Source: Propionibacterium sp.
GTDB taxonomy: Bacteria; Actinomycetota; Actinomycetes; Propionibacteriales; Propionibacteriaceae
Direction of reading: 5' to 3'
DNA length: 7,168 nucleotides
Assembly: GCA_012514785.1 (NCBI GenBank)
Contig: JAAYZP010000378.1
Span: 1 to 7,168, forward strand
Shown: one piece after another, positions 1-6,535 of the stretch
How positions within the stretch are numbered: the first letter of the stretch is position 1
How the letters are laid out: each line of letters opens with the position of its first letter
Notes under the pieces: generated by a model
What the model was told of the DNA's origin: nothing
The model's input: only the letters and a program-made list of their open reading frames with translations
Databases searched by the model: none
Translations under genes and position numbers: made by a program

Positions 1-41
1 AGCGCGGACAGCAGCAGCATGCCGTTGATCACGGTGGTCAT
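1..41 (-). CDS. mrpF: Mrp antiporter subunit F, N-terminal fragment (cut by window edge)
   Basis: Only 13 full codons are visible (MTTVINGMLLLSA), beginning at an ATG that shares four bases (ATGA) with the mrpE stop. A GAGGAG ribosome binding site at 50-55 lies 8 bases upstream of the ATG. The hydrophobic start suits MrpF, a subunit of roughly 90 residues with three membrane spans, but the identification rests mainly on gene order: mrpF follows mrpE in nearly all Mrp operons. The fragment is too short for a family assignment from sequence alone. Confidence 0.75.
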   Translation of the reverse strand, partial: MTTVINGMLLLSA

Positions 42-664
42 CGGTTGATCTCCTCGTCCGCGGTGGCCTCCTCTGCGGCCCAGTCGGTGGGCGCCGGGAC
101 GGTGGGCGTCGCGAGGTATTTCTTGAAGTCCTCGCGCTCCTGCTTGGAGCCTAAGGCGTTGACGAGCCGCCACTCGACCGAGGTGGTCATCGTCTGTATG
201 CCCTCGACGGCCTCCTCGTCGCCGATGTCGACGCAGTGCAGGTAGAGGCGTCGCGGGTGGCGGACCACCTCGACGACGACCGTGCCGGGCACAAGCGAGA
301 TCATCGAGGCGACGCCCACCTGGTAGAGGTCGTTGTCAGTGACGAGGTCGACGCGCAGCAGCGCGGCCTTGAGATCGACCTTGCGCTGGAAGGTGAACTT
401 CAGCAGCATGAACGAGCTCATCGTCAGGTCCCAGAACAGCTTGATCACGAGCCACGCGGCCCCGATGATCGAGAGGCGGCCCTTCCAGAACATCGGCGGC
501 AGCGGGAACACGACGCCGACGATCCAGCCCAGCAGGGCGCCCGAGATGAGGGTGACGGGGTTGAAGCTGGACCACATCATGGTCCACAGGAAGGCGCAGA
601 TCAGCATGACCGCGGGGCGGATCCGCCAGCGGCTCGTGCGCCAGGACGTGGCCTTGGGCATCAT
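38..664 (-). CDS. mrpE: Na+/H+ antiporter subunit E (MrpE/MnhE)
   Basis: This is a small membrane subunit of the Mrp cation/proton antiporter (MnhE family). Hydrophobic segments at about residues 17-33, 35-56 and 64-90 are followed by a soluble domain with the family signature: VTDNDLYQVGVASMISLVPG at 108-127, then TVVVEV and a histidine/arginine pair at 136-139. At 208 residues it is slightly longer than the roughly 160-200 usual for MrpE, through a basic N-terminus (residues 4-16) and a charged C-terminal tail (from about 190, rich in Ala and Glu). MrpE is needed for full complex activity, but it is not itself thought to be the ion-translocating subunit. The first ATG overlaps the mrpD stop (ATGA). 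A second ATG follows directly, so the true N-terminus may be one residue shorter. The gene also overlaps mrpF by four bases. Confidence 0.95.
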   Translation of the reverse strand: MMPKATSWRTSRWRIRPAVMLICAFLWTMMWSSFNPVTLISGALLGWIVGVVFPLPPMFWKGRLSIIGAAWLVIKLFWDLTMSSFMLLKFTFQRKVDLKAALLRVDLVTDNDLYQVGVASMISLVPGTVVVEVVRHPRRLYLHCVDIGDEEAVEGIQTMTTSVEWRLVNALGSKQEREDFKKYLATPTVPAPTDWAAEEATADEEINR

Positions 665-2199
665 CGCACCTCCTCCGGCAGTACGGCTTGGATGTAATTC
701 TCGCTCTGGATCGACTCGGCCGCGCGTTCCGCGTAGGAATAGAGCGGCCCGGCGAATACCGTCAGCGCGAGGCTGAACGCGATCAGCGCGCTGGTGGCGC
801 CCACCATCAGCGGGGGCATGAAGCGCACGTCGTCGTCGCCGGCGTCGCCGTCATAGTTGTCCTCGATGCGCACGACATTGTCGGGCACGGTGCCCCAGAA
901 GGCGCGGTTCCAGACCTTCGCCATCGCCATGAGGGTCAGCAGGCTGGTGAGGATGCCGCCGAACATGACCACCCAGACGAGCCAGCCGCCGTACTCGGCA
1001 CCGGCGTGCAGGAGGCCGACCTTGCCGAGGAAGCCCGACATCGGCGGGATGCCGCCGAGGTTCATCGCGGGCACGAAGAAGAGCAGCGCGAGCAGCGGGG
1101 AGACCTTGAGGAGGCCGCCGAGCCCGTCGAGCGACGACGTGCCGCCGCGGCGCTCGATCAGCCCGGCCACGAGGAACAGTGCCGCCTGGATGGTGATGTG
1201 GTGTGCGGTGTAGTAGATCGTCGCGGCGAAGCCGGACTCGCTGGCGAGCGCGATGCCGAGCACCATGTAGCCGAGGTGGCTCACCAGGGTGAAGGACAGC
1301 ATTCGTTTGATCTCGACCTGAGCGAGCGCGCCGAGGATGCCGATCACCATCGTGAGCAGCGCGGCCACCAGCAGCATGTTGGACAGCGGCGAGTCGGGGA
1401 ACAGGAGCGTCTGGGTCCGGATGATGGCGTAGATGCCCACCTTGGTGAGCAGGCCGGCGAACACCGCGGTGACCGGGGCGGGCGCCGTCGGGTAGGAGTC
1501 GGGCAGCCAGCTGGACAGCGGGAAGATCGCGGCCTTGATCGCGAACGTCACCAGCAGCATCATCTGCAGCAGCAGCTGCACCGGCTCGGAGAGCTCGGCC
1601 ACTCGCACCGCGATGTGGGCCATGTTGACCGTGCCGGTGGCGGCGTAGATCGACGCGATCGAGATGAGGAACAGGCTGGAGCTGAGCAGCGAGACGATCA
1701 CGTACGTCGTGCCTGCCCGGATCCGCTCCTTGGTGCCGCCGAGCGTGAGCAGCACGTAGGAGGCGAAGAGGAAGATCTCGAAGCCGACGAAGAGGTTGAA
1801 GAGGTCGCCGGCGAGGAACGCGTTGGCGATGCCGCCCATGAGCAGCAGGAACGTCGGGTGGAAGATCGACACCGGCGTCTCGCGTCGGACCTCGCCCTTG
1901 TCCTGGCCGGTGGAGAAGATCAGCACGCAGAGCGCGACGACGCCCGCGACGAACAGCATGAGCGCGCTCAGGCGGTCCATCACCAACCCGATGCCGAGCG
2001 GGACCGGCCAGGCGCCGAGCCACAGCGCCATCGTGCCGTGGGTGTCGGTGGCCCACATGAAGAAGGCGGCGAGGATGACGATGCCGCTCAGGGAACCGAT
2101 GGAGATGACGCGCTGCGCGATCGGGCGGCGGGGGATGATCAGCGTGATGGCCGCGCCGAACAGCGCGAGCATCACCGGCAGCGGGATGAGGTTGATCAT
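661..2199 (-). CDS. mrpD: Na+/H+ antiporter subunit D (MrpD/MnhD)
   Basis: This is a proton-conducting antiporter-like subunit of the Mrp complex, homologous to MrpA and to the NuoL/M/N subunits of complex I. The 512-residue length is close to the family's usual ~490-500. The sequence is hydrophobic throughout and consistent with about 14 membrane helices. Charged residues expected for the proton path are present: Glu141 in GFEIFLFASY (helix 5), Lys222 in FAIKAAIFPLSSWLPD (helix 7), Lys253 in LLTKVGIYA (helix 8), Lys298 in EIKRMLSFTLVSHLGY, and Lys393 in GFLGKVGLL (helix 12). The proline-containing AMNLGGIPPMSGF motif (378-390) precedes the last of these. An acidic loop lies at about 446-457, before the final helices. 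The start ATG overlaps the mrpC stop (ATGA). Its upstream GGTGAG (2203-2208) is a weak, close ribosome site, so translation probably depends on coupling to mrpC. MrpD and NuoM/N paralogues are similar, but the mrpC/mrpE neighbours settle the call. Confidence 0.97.
   Translation of the reverse strand: MINLIPLPVMLALFGAAITLIIPRRPIAQRVISIGSLSGIVILAAFFMWATDTHGTMALWLGAWPVPLGIGLVMDRLSALMLFVAGVVALCVLIFSTGQDKGEVRRETPVSIFHPTFLLLMGGIANAFLAGDLFNLFVGFEIFLFASYVLLTLGGTKERIRAGTTYVIVSLLSSSLFLISIASIYAATGTVNMAHIAVRVAELSEPVQLLLQMMLLVTFAIKAAIFPLSSWLPDSYPTAPAPVTAVFAGLLTKVGIYAIIRTQTLLFPDSPLSNMLLVAALLTMVIGILGALAQVEIKRMLSFTLVSHLGYMVLGIALASESGFAATIYYTAHHITIQAALFLVAGLIERRGGTSSLDGLGGLLKVSPLLALLFFVPAMNLGGIPPMSGFLGKVGLLHAGAEYGGWLVWVVMFGGILTSLLTLMAMAKVWNRAFWGTVPDNVVRIEDNYDGDAGDDDVRFMPPLMVGATSALIAFSLALTVFAGPLYSYAERAAESIQSENYIQAVLPEEVR
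669..676 (-). promoter_or_regulatory. Strong ribosome binding site of mrpE
   Basis: GGAGGAGG is read on the minus strand inside the last codons of mrpD. The AGGAGG at 674-669 lies 4 bases from the first ATG (664) and 7 bases from the second ATG (661). The spacing therefore favours the second ATG, unless the upstream GGAGG register (676-672, 7 bases from the first ATG) is used. Confidence 0.7.
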
Positions 2200-2624
2200 T
2201 CGCTCACCACATTCTCACCGGAGTCCGAGAAGTCCGACGCCTCGTAGGAGTCGGAGAGCTCGTCGGCCTCCGCGAGCTGCCGGATGCGGGCGTCCTCGAC
2301 GTCGTCGGCGACCTCGTCGTGCCCGTTGAGCTGGAAGCTGCGGTAGGCCATCGTGAGCACGAAGGCGGTCACGCCCATGGTGATGACGATGGCGGTCAGC
2401 ACCATCGCCTGGGGTAACGGGTCCGCGGTGGCGGCCGGGTCGTCGTGGCCGACCAGCGGCGGCGCGCCGGGGCGGCCGGAGGCGACGAGGAACAGCATGT
2501 TGACGCCGTTGCTGGCGATGATGACGCCCAGCAGGATGCGCGTCAGCGAGCGTTCGAGCATCAGGTACACGCCGCAGGCGATGAGGATGCCGGCGGTGAT
2601 GGCGAGAGTGAGGTTCGCGGTCAT
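2196..2624 (-). CDS. mrpC: Na+/H+ antiporter subunit C (MrpC/MnhC) with acidic C-terminal tail
   Basis: This is a three-helix NuoK-like subunit of the Mrp antiporter. Family motifs are clear: GVYLMLERSLTRILLG (18-33), NGVNMLFLV (39-47) and ADPLPQAMVLTAIVITMG (67-84), ending in AYRSF at 93-97. NuoK-type subunits form part of the helix bundle that links the antiporter-like MrpA and MrpD modules. The core ends near residue 98, about where many MrpC proteins (~110-115 aa) stop. Here a hydrophilic tail of about 40 residues follows, with roughly 15 Asp/Glu and two Arg, including SDSYEASDFSDSGE (124-137). The ATG overlaps the stop of the mrpA-mrpB fusion (ATGA). A good ribosome site, GGGAGG at 2634-2639, sits 9 bases upstream. 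The TGA overlaps the mrpD ATG. Confidence 0.96.
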   Translation of the reverse strand: MTANLTLAITAGILIACGVYLMLERSLTRILLGVIIASNGVNMLFLVASGRPGAPPLVGHDDPAATADPLPQAMVLTAIVITMGVTAFVLTMAYRSFQLNGHDEVADDVEDARIRQLAEADELSDSYEASDFSDSGENVVSE

Positions 2625-5557
2625 CGGCGCTTACCTCCCGGGAGAGCCTTGGCGGAGTTGTTCAATGGTGTGGGGACGTTGTCCTCGAGTGCTTGGACGT
2701 CGATGCCGGAGCCCAAACTTCGGGCGAAGTCGAGGATCGTGCCGATCACGACGAGGTAGACGCCGATGTCGAACGCCGTCGACGTGACGAGGTGCAGCTC
2801 ACCGAACAGCGGGAAGGTGTACCCGAACAGGGTCACCGAGTCGGGGCCGGGGATGTTGAGGAAATAGTCGTAGCTCTGGAAGATCGTGCCGCCGAAGAAC
2901 ACCGGCGCGATCGCGGTGGTCACGGAGATCACCAGCCCGGAGCCCAGCAGACGCCCGGCGTCGAACGGGGCGGCCTCGTCGAGCTCGTGGCGGCCGGCGG
3001 CGAGGTACCGCACCATGAGCGCCATGCCCGCGACGAGTCCGCCGGCGAAACCGCCGCCGGGGCGGTTGTGGCCCGACAGGAGCAGGAAGAGGCTCGCGAT
3101 GATCAGCACCCAGAACAGGACGCGGGTGACCACCTCGAACATCAGCGAGCGGGCCAGCGGGGACATGGTCTGCCCGGCGCGCAGCCAGACGGCCGGCGAC
3201 GTGTCCAGCTCGCGCTGCTGGTTGCGGGCGGCGAGCGCCTCGTCGGTGCGCGTCACGCCCCCTTGGCGCGACTGGAGGAAGATCAGTGAGGCGACACCGG
3301 TGGCGGCGATCACCAGCACCGAGATCTCGCCGAAGGTGTCCCACGCGCGGGTGTCCACGAGGGCCACGTTGACGATGTTGAGGCCGGCGCCGAACTCGTA
3401 GGCCGCCTCGTACCAGGCCTCCGAGATGGGCTCGTGGATGCGGGCGCCCGCGGCGAGCAGCGAGATCAGCGTCGCGGAGGCGCCGACGCCGATCGCCACC
3501 AGCACGCGCCACCAGCGCGACGACGAGAGCGGGCGGTTGGTGAAGTAGCGCGGCAGCTTGCGGATCACGAGCACGAACACGACCAGGGTGACGCTCTCGA
3601 CGAGGATCTGCGTCAGTGCGAGGTCGGGCGCGCCCCACGTCAGGAACGTCACCGCCAGGCCGTAGCCCGTCACGCTGGTCAGCAGCACGCCGCGGACGCG
3701 GCCGCGCGACTTCGCGGCCACGAGGGCCGCCGTCGCCATCACCGCGCCGACCGCGACCTGGATCGGGGAGTCGAACCAGGTGACGTCGGGCCAGAACCGG
3801 ATGTCCAGCATCGCGTACATGGTGAGCACGACGAACGTGACGAGGATGGTGCCGACGTAGACCGGCAGCGAGCCGCGCTGGGTGCGGGCGGTGGTCTCCA
3901 CGGCGAGCCGGTCGAGGCCACGCATCGAGCGGTGGAACGTGTCCTCCGCGGAGCGGATCGCCGGGAACGTGGCCTGGACGCGGGCGATGGGCTCGCGGAA
4001 GTAGAAGAGCAGGACACCCGCGATGACGGCGATCGCGGACATCGCCAGCGGCGCGGTGAAGCCGTGCCACAGGCCGAAGCCGCTGCTGCGGGTGCCGAAC
4101 GTCAGCATCTCGGCGTACGGGTAGATCACGTCGGTGAGCGGCCCGCCGAGGAAGCCGCCGACGGCCGAACCGACGGTGATGAGTGTGGGGACCGCCACCA
4201 TGCCCCAGGCGGGGGCGTTCCACCGGAGCACCGGCGCGTCGTCCTTGTTGGCGAACGCACCCCACCACCAGCGCAGCGAGTAGGCCACCGTGATCGCGGA
4301 ACCGAAGACGAGCGCCACTGCGAGCAGCATGCCCGCCAGCGGGGTGACGCCGTGCTGTTCGCCGGTGATCAGGTAGACGATGGACTCGAATGCGGCTTCC
4401 TTCGTGATGAAGCCGATGAGCGGCGGGATGCCCGCCATCGAGAGGGCGGAGAGTCCGCCGATCACCGCGAGCCATGGAGCCCGGTAGCCGACGCCGGTGA
4501 GCTGCCGCAGGTCCCGCGTGCCGGCGGAGTGGTCGACGATGCCCACGATCATGAACAGCGTCGACTTGAACAGCGCGTGCGAGATCATCATGCCGATGCC
4601 CGCCATGGCGCCGGCCTTGGTGCCCATGCCGACGAGCAGCGTGATGAAGCCCAGCTGCGAGACGGTGCCGTAGGCGAGCAGGAGCTTGAGGTCGGTCTGC
4701 CTGAGCGCCCGCCAGCCGCCGACGACCATCGTCGTGGCCCCGAGGATGAGCACGGCCGGGCGCCAGTACGGCACGGACGCGAATACCGGCGCGAGCACGG
4801 CGACCAGGTAGATGCCGGCCTTCACCATGGCGGCGGCGTGCAGGTAGGCGGAGATCGGCGTCGGGGCGGCCATCGCGCCCGGCAGCCAGAAGTGGAACGG
4901 GACCAGCGCGGACTTGCTCAGTGCGCCGATGAGCATGAGCAGGGCGCCGAAGCCGGCGAGGAAGGTGGTGGGCGGGTTCTCGGTGATCGCGGCCAGCGAG
5001 AACGTGCCCGACTGGTTGCCGACGGCGATGATGCCCAGCAGCATCATGAGGCCACCGCTGGTGGTGACGACGAGCGCCGTGGTGGCCGCACCGCGGTTGG
5101 CGCGACGCGTGGGGTCGTGGCCGATCAGCAGGTAGGAGAAGATCGTCGTCAGTTCCCAGAAGATGAACAGCACGACGAGGTCGTCGGCGGTCACCAGGCC
5201 GAGCATGGCGCCCGCGAACGCCAGCAGGATCGCGCCCGACAGGTTTGGCATCTTGTCGGCGAAATACCATCGGCAGTAGACGAGGATCAGGAAGCCGATG
5301 ATGGTGACGATGAGGCCCAGGATCCATTGGATCAGCCCCATGTTGAACGTGATGCTGATACCCAGCGCCGGGATCCAGTCGTAGACCTCCTGCCATGAGC
5401 CACCGGAGAGGATCAGGCTCGACTGGCTGATCAGGAACACGGCGCCGGCCAGCGGTGGCAGCGCGAGGACGAAGAACGCCCGGGACCCGAGGAACCTGGT
5501 GAGCAGTGGCGTGAACGCAGCAACAACGGCATGAGCAGCGATCATTGCGAGGAGCAC
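2621..5557 (-). CDS. mrpA: Na+/H+ antiporter fused subunits A and B (MrpAB/MnhAB)
   Basis: This is the large subunit of the Mrp cation/proton antiporter, a multi-helix membrane protein. Residues about 60-440 form the NuoL-like antiporter domain, with Glu135 (FIFWELTTIFSYLLIGHD), Lys215 (LSKSALVPFHFWLPGAM), His240 and Lys246 (YLHAAAMVKAGIY), Lys291 (LKLLLAYGTVSQLGF) and Lys386 (GFITKEAAFES). Residues about 595-670 match the MbhD/DUF4040 region (WGAPDLALTQILVES, Glu654), and about 690-762 the MbhE-like region (DTFGEISVLV). Residues about 795-945 are a full MrpB (MnhB) domain with FEVVTRVLFW and GHNRPGGGFAGG. The 978-residue length therefore reflects an A-B fusion, as in the six-gene Mrp operons of actinobacteria and many proteobacteria. 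The start is GTG at 5557, chosen because AAGGGA lies 8 bases upstream; an in-frame ATG four codons later (5545) has no ribosome site. The TGA overlaps mrpC by four bases. It is the first gene of the operon. Confidence 0.97.
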   Translation of the reverse strand: MLLAMIAAHAVVAAFTPLLTRFLGSRAFFVLALPPLAGAVFLISQSSLILSGGSWQEVYDWIPALGISITFNMGLIQWILGLIVTIIGFLILVYCRWYFADKMPNLSGAILLAFAGAMLGLVTADDLVVLFIFWELTTIFSYLLIGHDPTRRANRGAATTALVVTTSGGLMMLLGIIAVGNQSGTFSLAAITENPPTTFLAGFGALLMLIGALSKSALVPFHFWLPGAMAAPTPISAYLHAAAMVKAGIYLVAVLAPVFASVPYWRPAVLILGATTMVVGGWRALRQTDLKLLLAYGTVSQLGFITLLVGMGTKAGAMAGIGMMISHALFKSTLFMIVGIVDHSAGTRDLRQLTGVGYRAPWLAVIGGLSALSMAGIPPLIGFITKEAAFESIVYLITGEQHGVTPLAGMLLAVALVFGSAITVAYSLRWWWGAFANKDDAPVLRWNAPAWGMVAVPTLITVGSAVGGFLGGPLTDVIYPYAEMLTFGTRSSGFGLWHGFTAPLAMSAIAVIAGVLLFYFREPIARVQATFPAIRSAEDTFHRSMRGLDRLAVETTARTQRGSLPVYVGTILVTFVVLTMYAMLDIRFWPDVTWFDSPIQVAVGAVMATAALVAAKSRGRVRGVLLTSVTGYGLAVTFLTWGAPDLALTQILVESVTLVVFVLVIRKLPRYFTNRPLSSSRWWRVLVAIGVGASATLISLLAAGARIHEPISEAWYEAAYEFGAGLNIVNVALVDTRAWDTFGEISVLVIAATGVASLIFLQSRQGGVTRTDEALAARNQQRELDTSPAVWLRAGQTMSPLARSLMFEVVTRVLFWVLIIASLFLLLSGHNRPGGGFAGGLVAGMALMVRYLAAGRHELDEAAPFDAGRLLGSGLVISVTTAIAPVFFGGTIFQSYDYFLNIPGPDSVTLFGYTFPLFGELHLVTSTAFDIGVYLVVIGTILDFARSLGSGIDVQALEDNVPTPLNNSAKALPGGKRR

Positions 5558-5565
5558 GCCACAGG

Positions 5566-5571
5566 TCCCTT
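5566..5571 (-). promoter_or_regulatory. Ribosome binding site deciding the GTG start of mrpA
   Basis: AAGGGA on the minus strand ends 8 bases before the GTG at 5557-5555. The alternative ATG at 5545 is preceded by a C/T-rich stretch with no Shine-Dalgarno match, so the GTG is preferred. Confidence 0.6.
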
Positions 5572-5603
5572 CGTCAGACTGTCACGGGGCTTGGACGTTG
5601 TTT

Positions 5604-5609
5604 ACCCTA
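5604..5609 (-). promoter_or_regulatory. Putative -10 box of the mrp operon promoter
   Basis: TAGGGT (minus strand) fits the TANNNT -10 pattern of actinobacterial housekeeping promoters. It would start transcription near 5597-5599 and give an untranslated leader of about 40 bases carrying the AAGGGA ribosome site. No convincing -35 box is visible 16-18 bases upstream, where the sequence is G-rich; poor -35 conservation is common in this group. The call rests on one six-base motif and its position. Confidence 0.4.
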
Positions 5610-5620
5610 TCGGCAGCCGA
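5610..5620. promoter_or_regulatory. 11-bp palindrome abutting the mrp -10 box (possible operator)
   Basis: TCGGCAGCCGA is a perfect inverted repeat with 5-base arms and a single central base. It lies immediately upstream of the TAGGGT box, in the spacer region of the proposed mrp promoter. A repressor or activator bound here could control the operon. In GC-rich DNA such short palindromes also arise by chance. Confidence 0.3.
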
Positions 5621-5642
5621 CAACCCCCCGCGCGGCCGTCCG

Positions 5643-5660
5643 CCCAATTCGGTGATTGGG
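5643..5660 (-). terminator. Second hairpin between nfo and mrpA
   Basis: On the minus-strand RNA, CCCAAU pairs with AUUGGG (6 bp, 6-base loop). It lies 1 base beyond the preceding hairpin and has no U-tract after it. Together the two could act as a tandem, U-less terminator for nfo, or as a processing or protein-binding element. The stem is weak by itself. Confidence 0.3.
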
Positions 5661-5661
5661 G

Positions 5662-5687
5662 CGGCAACTTTGTGGCTCTTGTTGCCG
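5662..5687 (-). terminator. Hairpin just after the nfo stop codon
   Basis: On the minus strand CGGCAAC and GTTGCCG form a perfect 7-bp stem around a 12-base loop, beginning 6 bases after the nfo TGA. The position suits a transcription terminator. There is no run of U after the stem (the next bases are CCCC), so it is not a classical intrinsic terminator, and activity is uncertain. Confidence 0.4.
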
Positions 5688-5693
5688 GAAGCC

Positions 5694-6476
5694 TCAGAGG
5701 CGTTCGCGGAGCCAGGCGATGTCGTCGCGGTGCCGCTCGGGACCGCCGGGGGTCTCCAGGATGACCGGGGCCTTCGCGGCGCGGACCACGCCGACGAGAT
5801 CCTCGTCGCGCAGCGCGCCCTCGCCGAGGTTGGCGTGGCGGTCGACGCCGCTGCCCGCCGCGCCCTTGGAGTCGTTGAGGTGCACGAGGTCGATGCGGCC
5901 GGTGATGGCGAGGACGTCGTCGACAAGGCTCTCCATGTCGAGCCCCGCGGCGAAGGCGTGGCAGGTGTCGAGGCAGAAGCCGACGCCGTCGATGTTGTCG
6001 CTGCCCTCGATCGCGGCCCACAGGACCTGGAGCGATTCGAGGAACCGGGCCATCGCGTTCGCGCCGCCGGCGGTGTTCTCGATCAGGATCGGCACCGGCA
6101 GGTCGAGCCCGTCGACGGCCTTGCGCCAGTTCGTGAAGCCCTCGGCGATGTCGTCGCCCCCGGTGACGTGGCCGCCGTGGACCACGACGCCCTTCGCGCC
6201 GACCCGCGCCGCCTCGGTGACGTGCTGTTGCAGCAACTTGCGCGACGGGATGCGGATCCGGTTGTTGGTGGAGGCGACGTTGATCACGTACGGGGCGTGC
6301 ACGTAGAGGTCGATGTCCTCGGCCGCGGCATCCTCGGCGAAGCGTTCGACGTCGAAGTTCGGCTTCTTCCAGCTCTGCGGGTCCGAGAGGTTGAACTGCA
6401 GGACGTTCGTGCCGAGCAGCCGGGCGTCGTCGAGCGGGTTGGCTGAATGCGCATGCGCGCCGAGGCGGAGAGTCAT
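5694..6476 (-). CDS. nfo: Endonuclease IV (AP endonuclease, Nfo/End)
   Basis: This is deoxyribonuclease IV, which cuts the DNA backbone 5' to abasic sites and repairs blocked 3' ends in base-excision repair. It is a three-zinc TIM-barrel enzyme of the cytoplasm. The 260-residue protein carries residues at all nine metal-ligand positions known from the E. coli enzyme: His60 (VHAPYVINVAS), His100 (VVVHGGH), Glu133 (IENTAGG), Asp170 and His173 (CLDTCHAFAAG), His199 (HLNDSKGAAGSG), Asp212 and His214 (VDRHANLGEG), and Glu241 (ILETPGG). The length is near that of mycobacterial End (~250) and shorter than E. coli Nfo (~285). The start at 6476 gives the family N-terminus (MTLRLGAHAHS). The frame stays open much farther upstream, but that part is antisense to the acyl-CoA synthetase and does not resemble the family. 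Upstream there is no clear ribosome site, but a -10-like TAGAGT lies 7 bases before the ATG, suggesting leaderless translation. The gene is complete and appears functional. Confidence 0.95.
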   Translation of the reverse strand: MTLRLGAHAHSANPLDDARLLGTNVLQFNLSDPQSWKKPNFDVERFAEDAAAEDIDLYVHAPYVINVASTNNRIRIPSRKLLQQHVTEAARVGAKGVVVHGGHVTGGDDIAEGFTNWRKAVDGLDLPVPILIENTAGGANAMARFLESLQVLWAAIEGSDNIDGVGFCLDTCHAFAAGLDMESLVDDVLAITGRIDLVHLNDSKGAAGSGVDRHANLGEGALRDEDLVGVVRAAKAPVILETPGGPERHRDDIAWLRERL

Positions 6477-6483
6477 GGGTCTC

Positions 6484-6489
6484 ACTCTA
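6484..6489 (-). promoter_or_regulatory. Putative -10 box of nfo (leaderless arrangement)
   Basis: TAGAGT (minus strand) matches TANNNT and is separated from the nfo ATG by exactly 7 bases. That is the usual -10 to start-point distance, so transcription could begin at or next to the A of the ATG. The absence of a good Shine-Dalgarno sequence agrees with this. It is inferred from motif and spacing only. Confidence 0.45.
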
Positions 6490-6507
6490 TCCGCGGGTGC
6501 GGGTGGC

Positions 6508-6535
6508 CTGTGGGCAGCGAAGTAGGCTGTGGGCA
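6508..6535. repeat. 9-bp direct repeat CTGTGGGCA in the divergent promoter region
   Basis: CTGTGGGCA occurs at 6508-6516 and again at 6527-6535, with 19 bp between equivalent bases. The match extends to 11 of 13 when flanks are included (6506-6518 against 6525-6537). The copies flank and partly overlap the proposed fadD -10 box, and the first covers the -35 position expected for nfo. They could be paired binding sites for a regulator of one or both genes. Confidence 0.4.
6523..6528 (+). promoter_or_regulatory. Putative -10 box of the acyl-CoA synthetase gene
   Basis: TAGGCT fits TANNNT and would start transcription near 6535, leaving a leader of about 20 bases that includes the GGAGA ribosome site at 6547-6551. 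No clear -35 box is visible. The box lies 33 bp from the oppositely oriented nfo box, so the two promoters would share their upstream DNA. Confidence 0.4.

Noticed and set aside
688..2247. Long plus-strand open frame of 519 codons opposite mrpD
   Set aside because: The product is an Arg/Glu/Asp/His/Gly-rich, non-globular sequence typical of antisense shadows in GC-rich genes; mrpD on the other strand is unmistakable.
2799..5396. Minus-strand open frame of 865 codons in another frame of mrpA
   Set aside because: It is an Arg/His/Pro/Gly-rich frame-shifted reading of the mrpA coding sequence, not a separate protein.
3434..5398. Long plus-strand open frame of 654 codons opposite mrpA
   Set aside because: It has the same shadow composition, dominated by charged residues and His/Gln. 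It has no recognisable domain and lies fully within the conserved mrpA.
5561..5590. Imperfect inverted repeat around GTCAGACTGTC upstream of mrpA
   Set aside because: The arms have a mismatch and only the central CAG-A-CTG is truly symmetric, which is within chance expectation.
5531..5764. Small plus-strand open frame spanning the nfo-mrpA gap
   Set aside because: It overlaps both flanking genes in antisense, has an Arg/Gly-rich composition, and no ribosome site or family resemblance was found.
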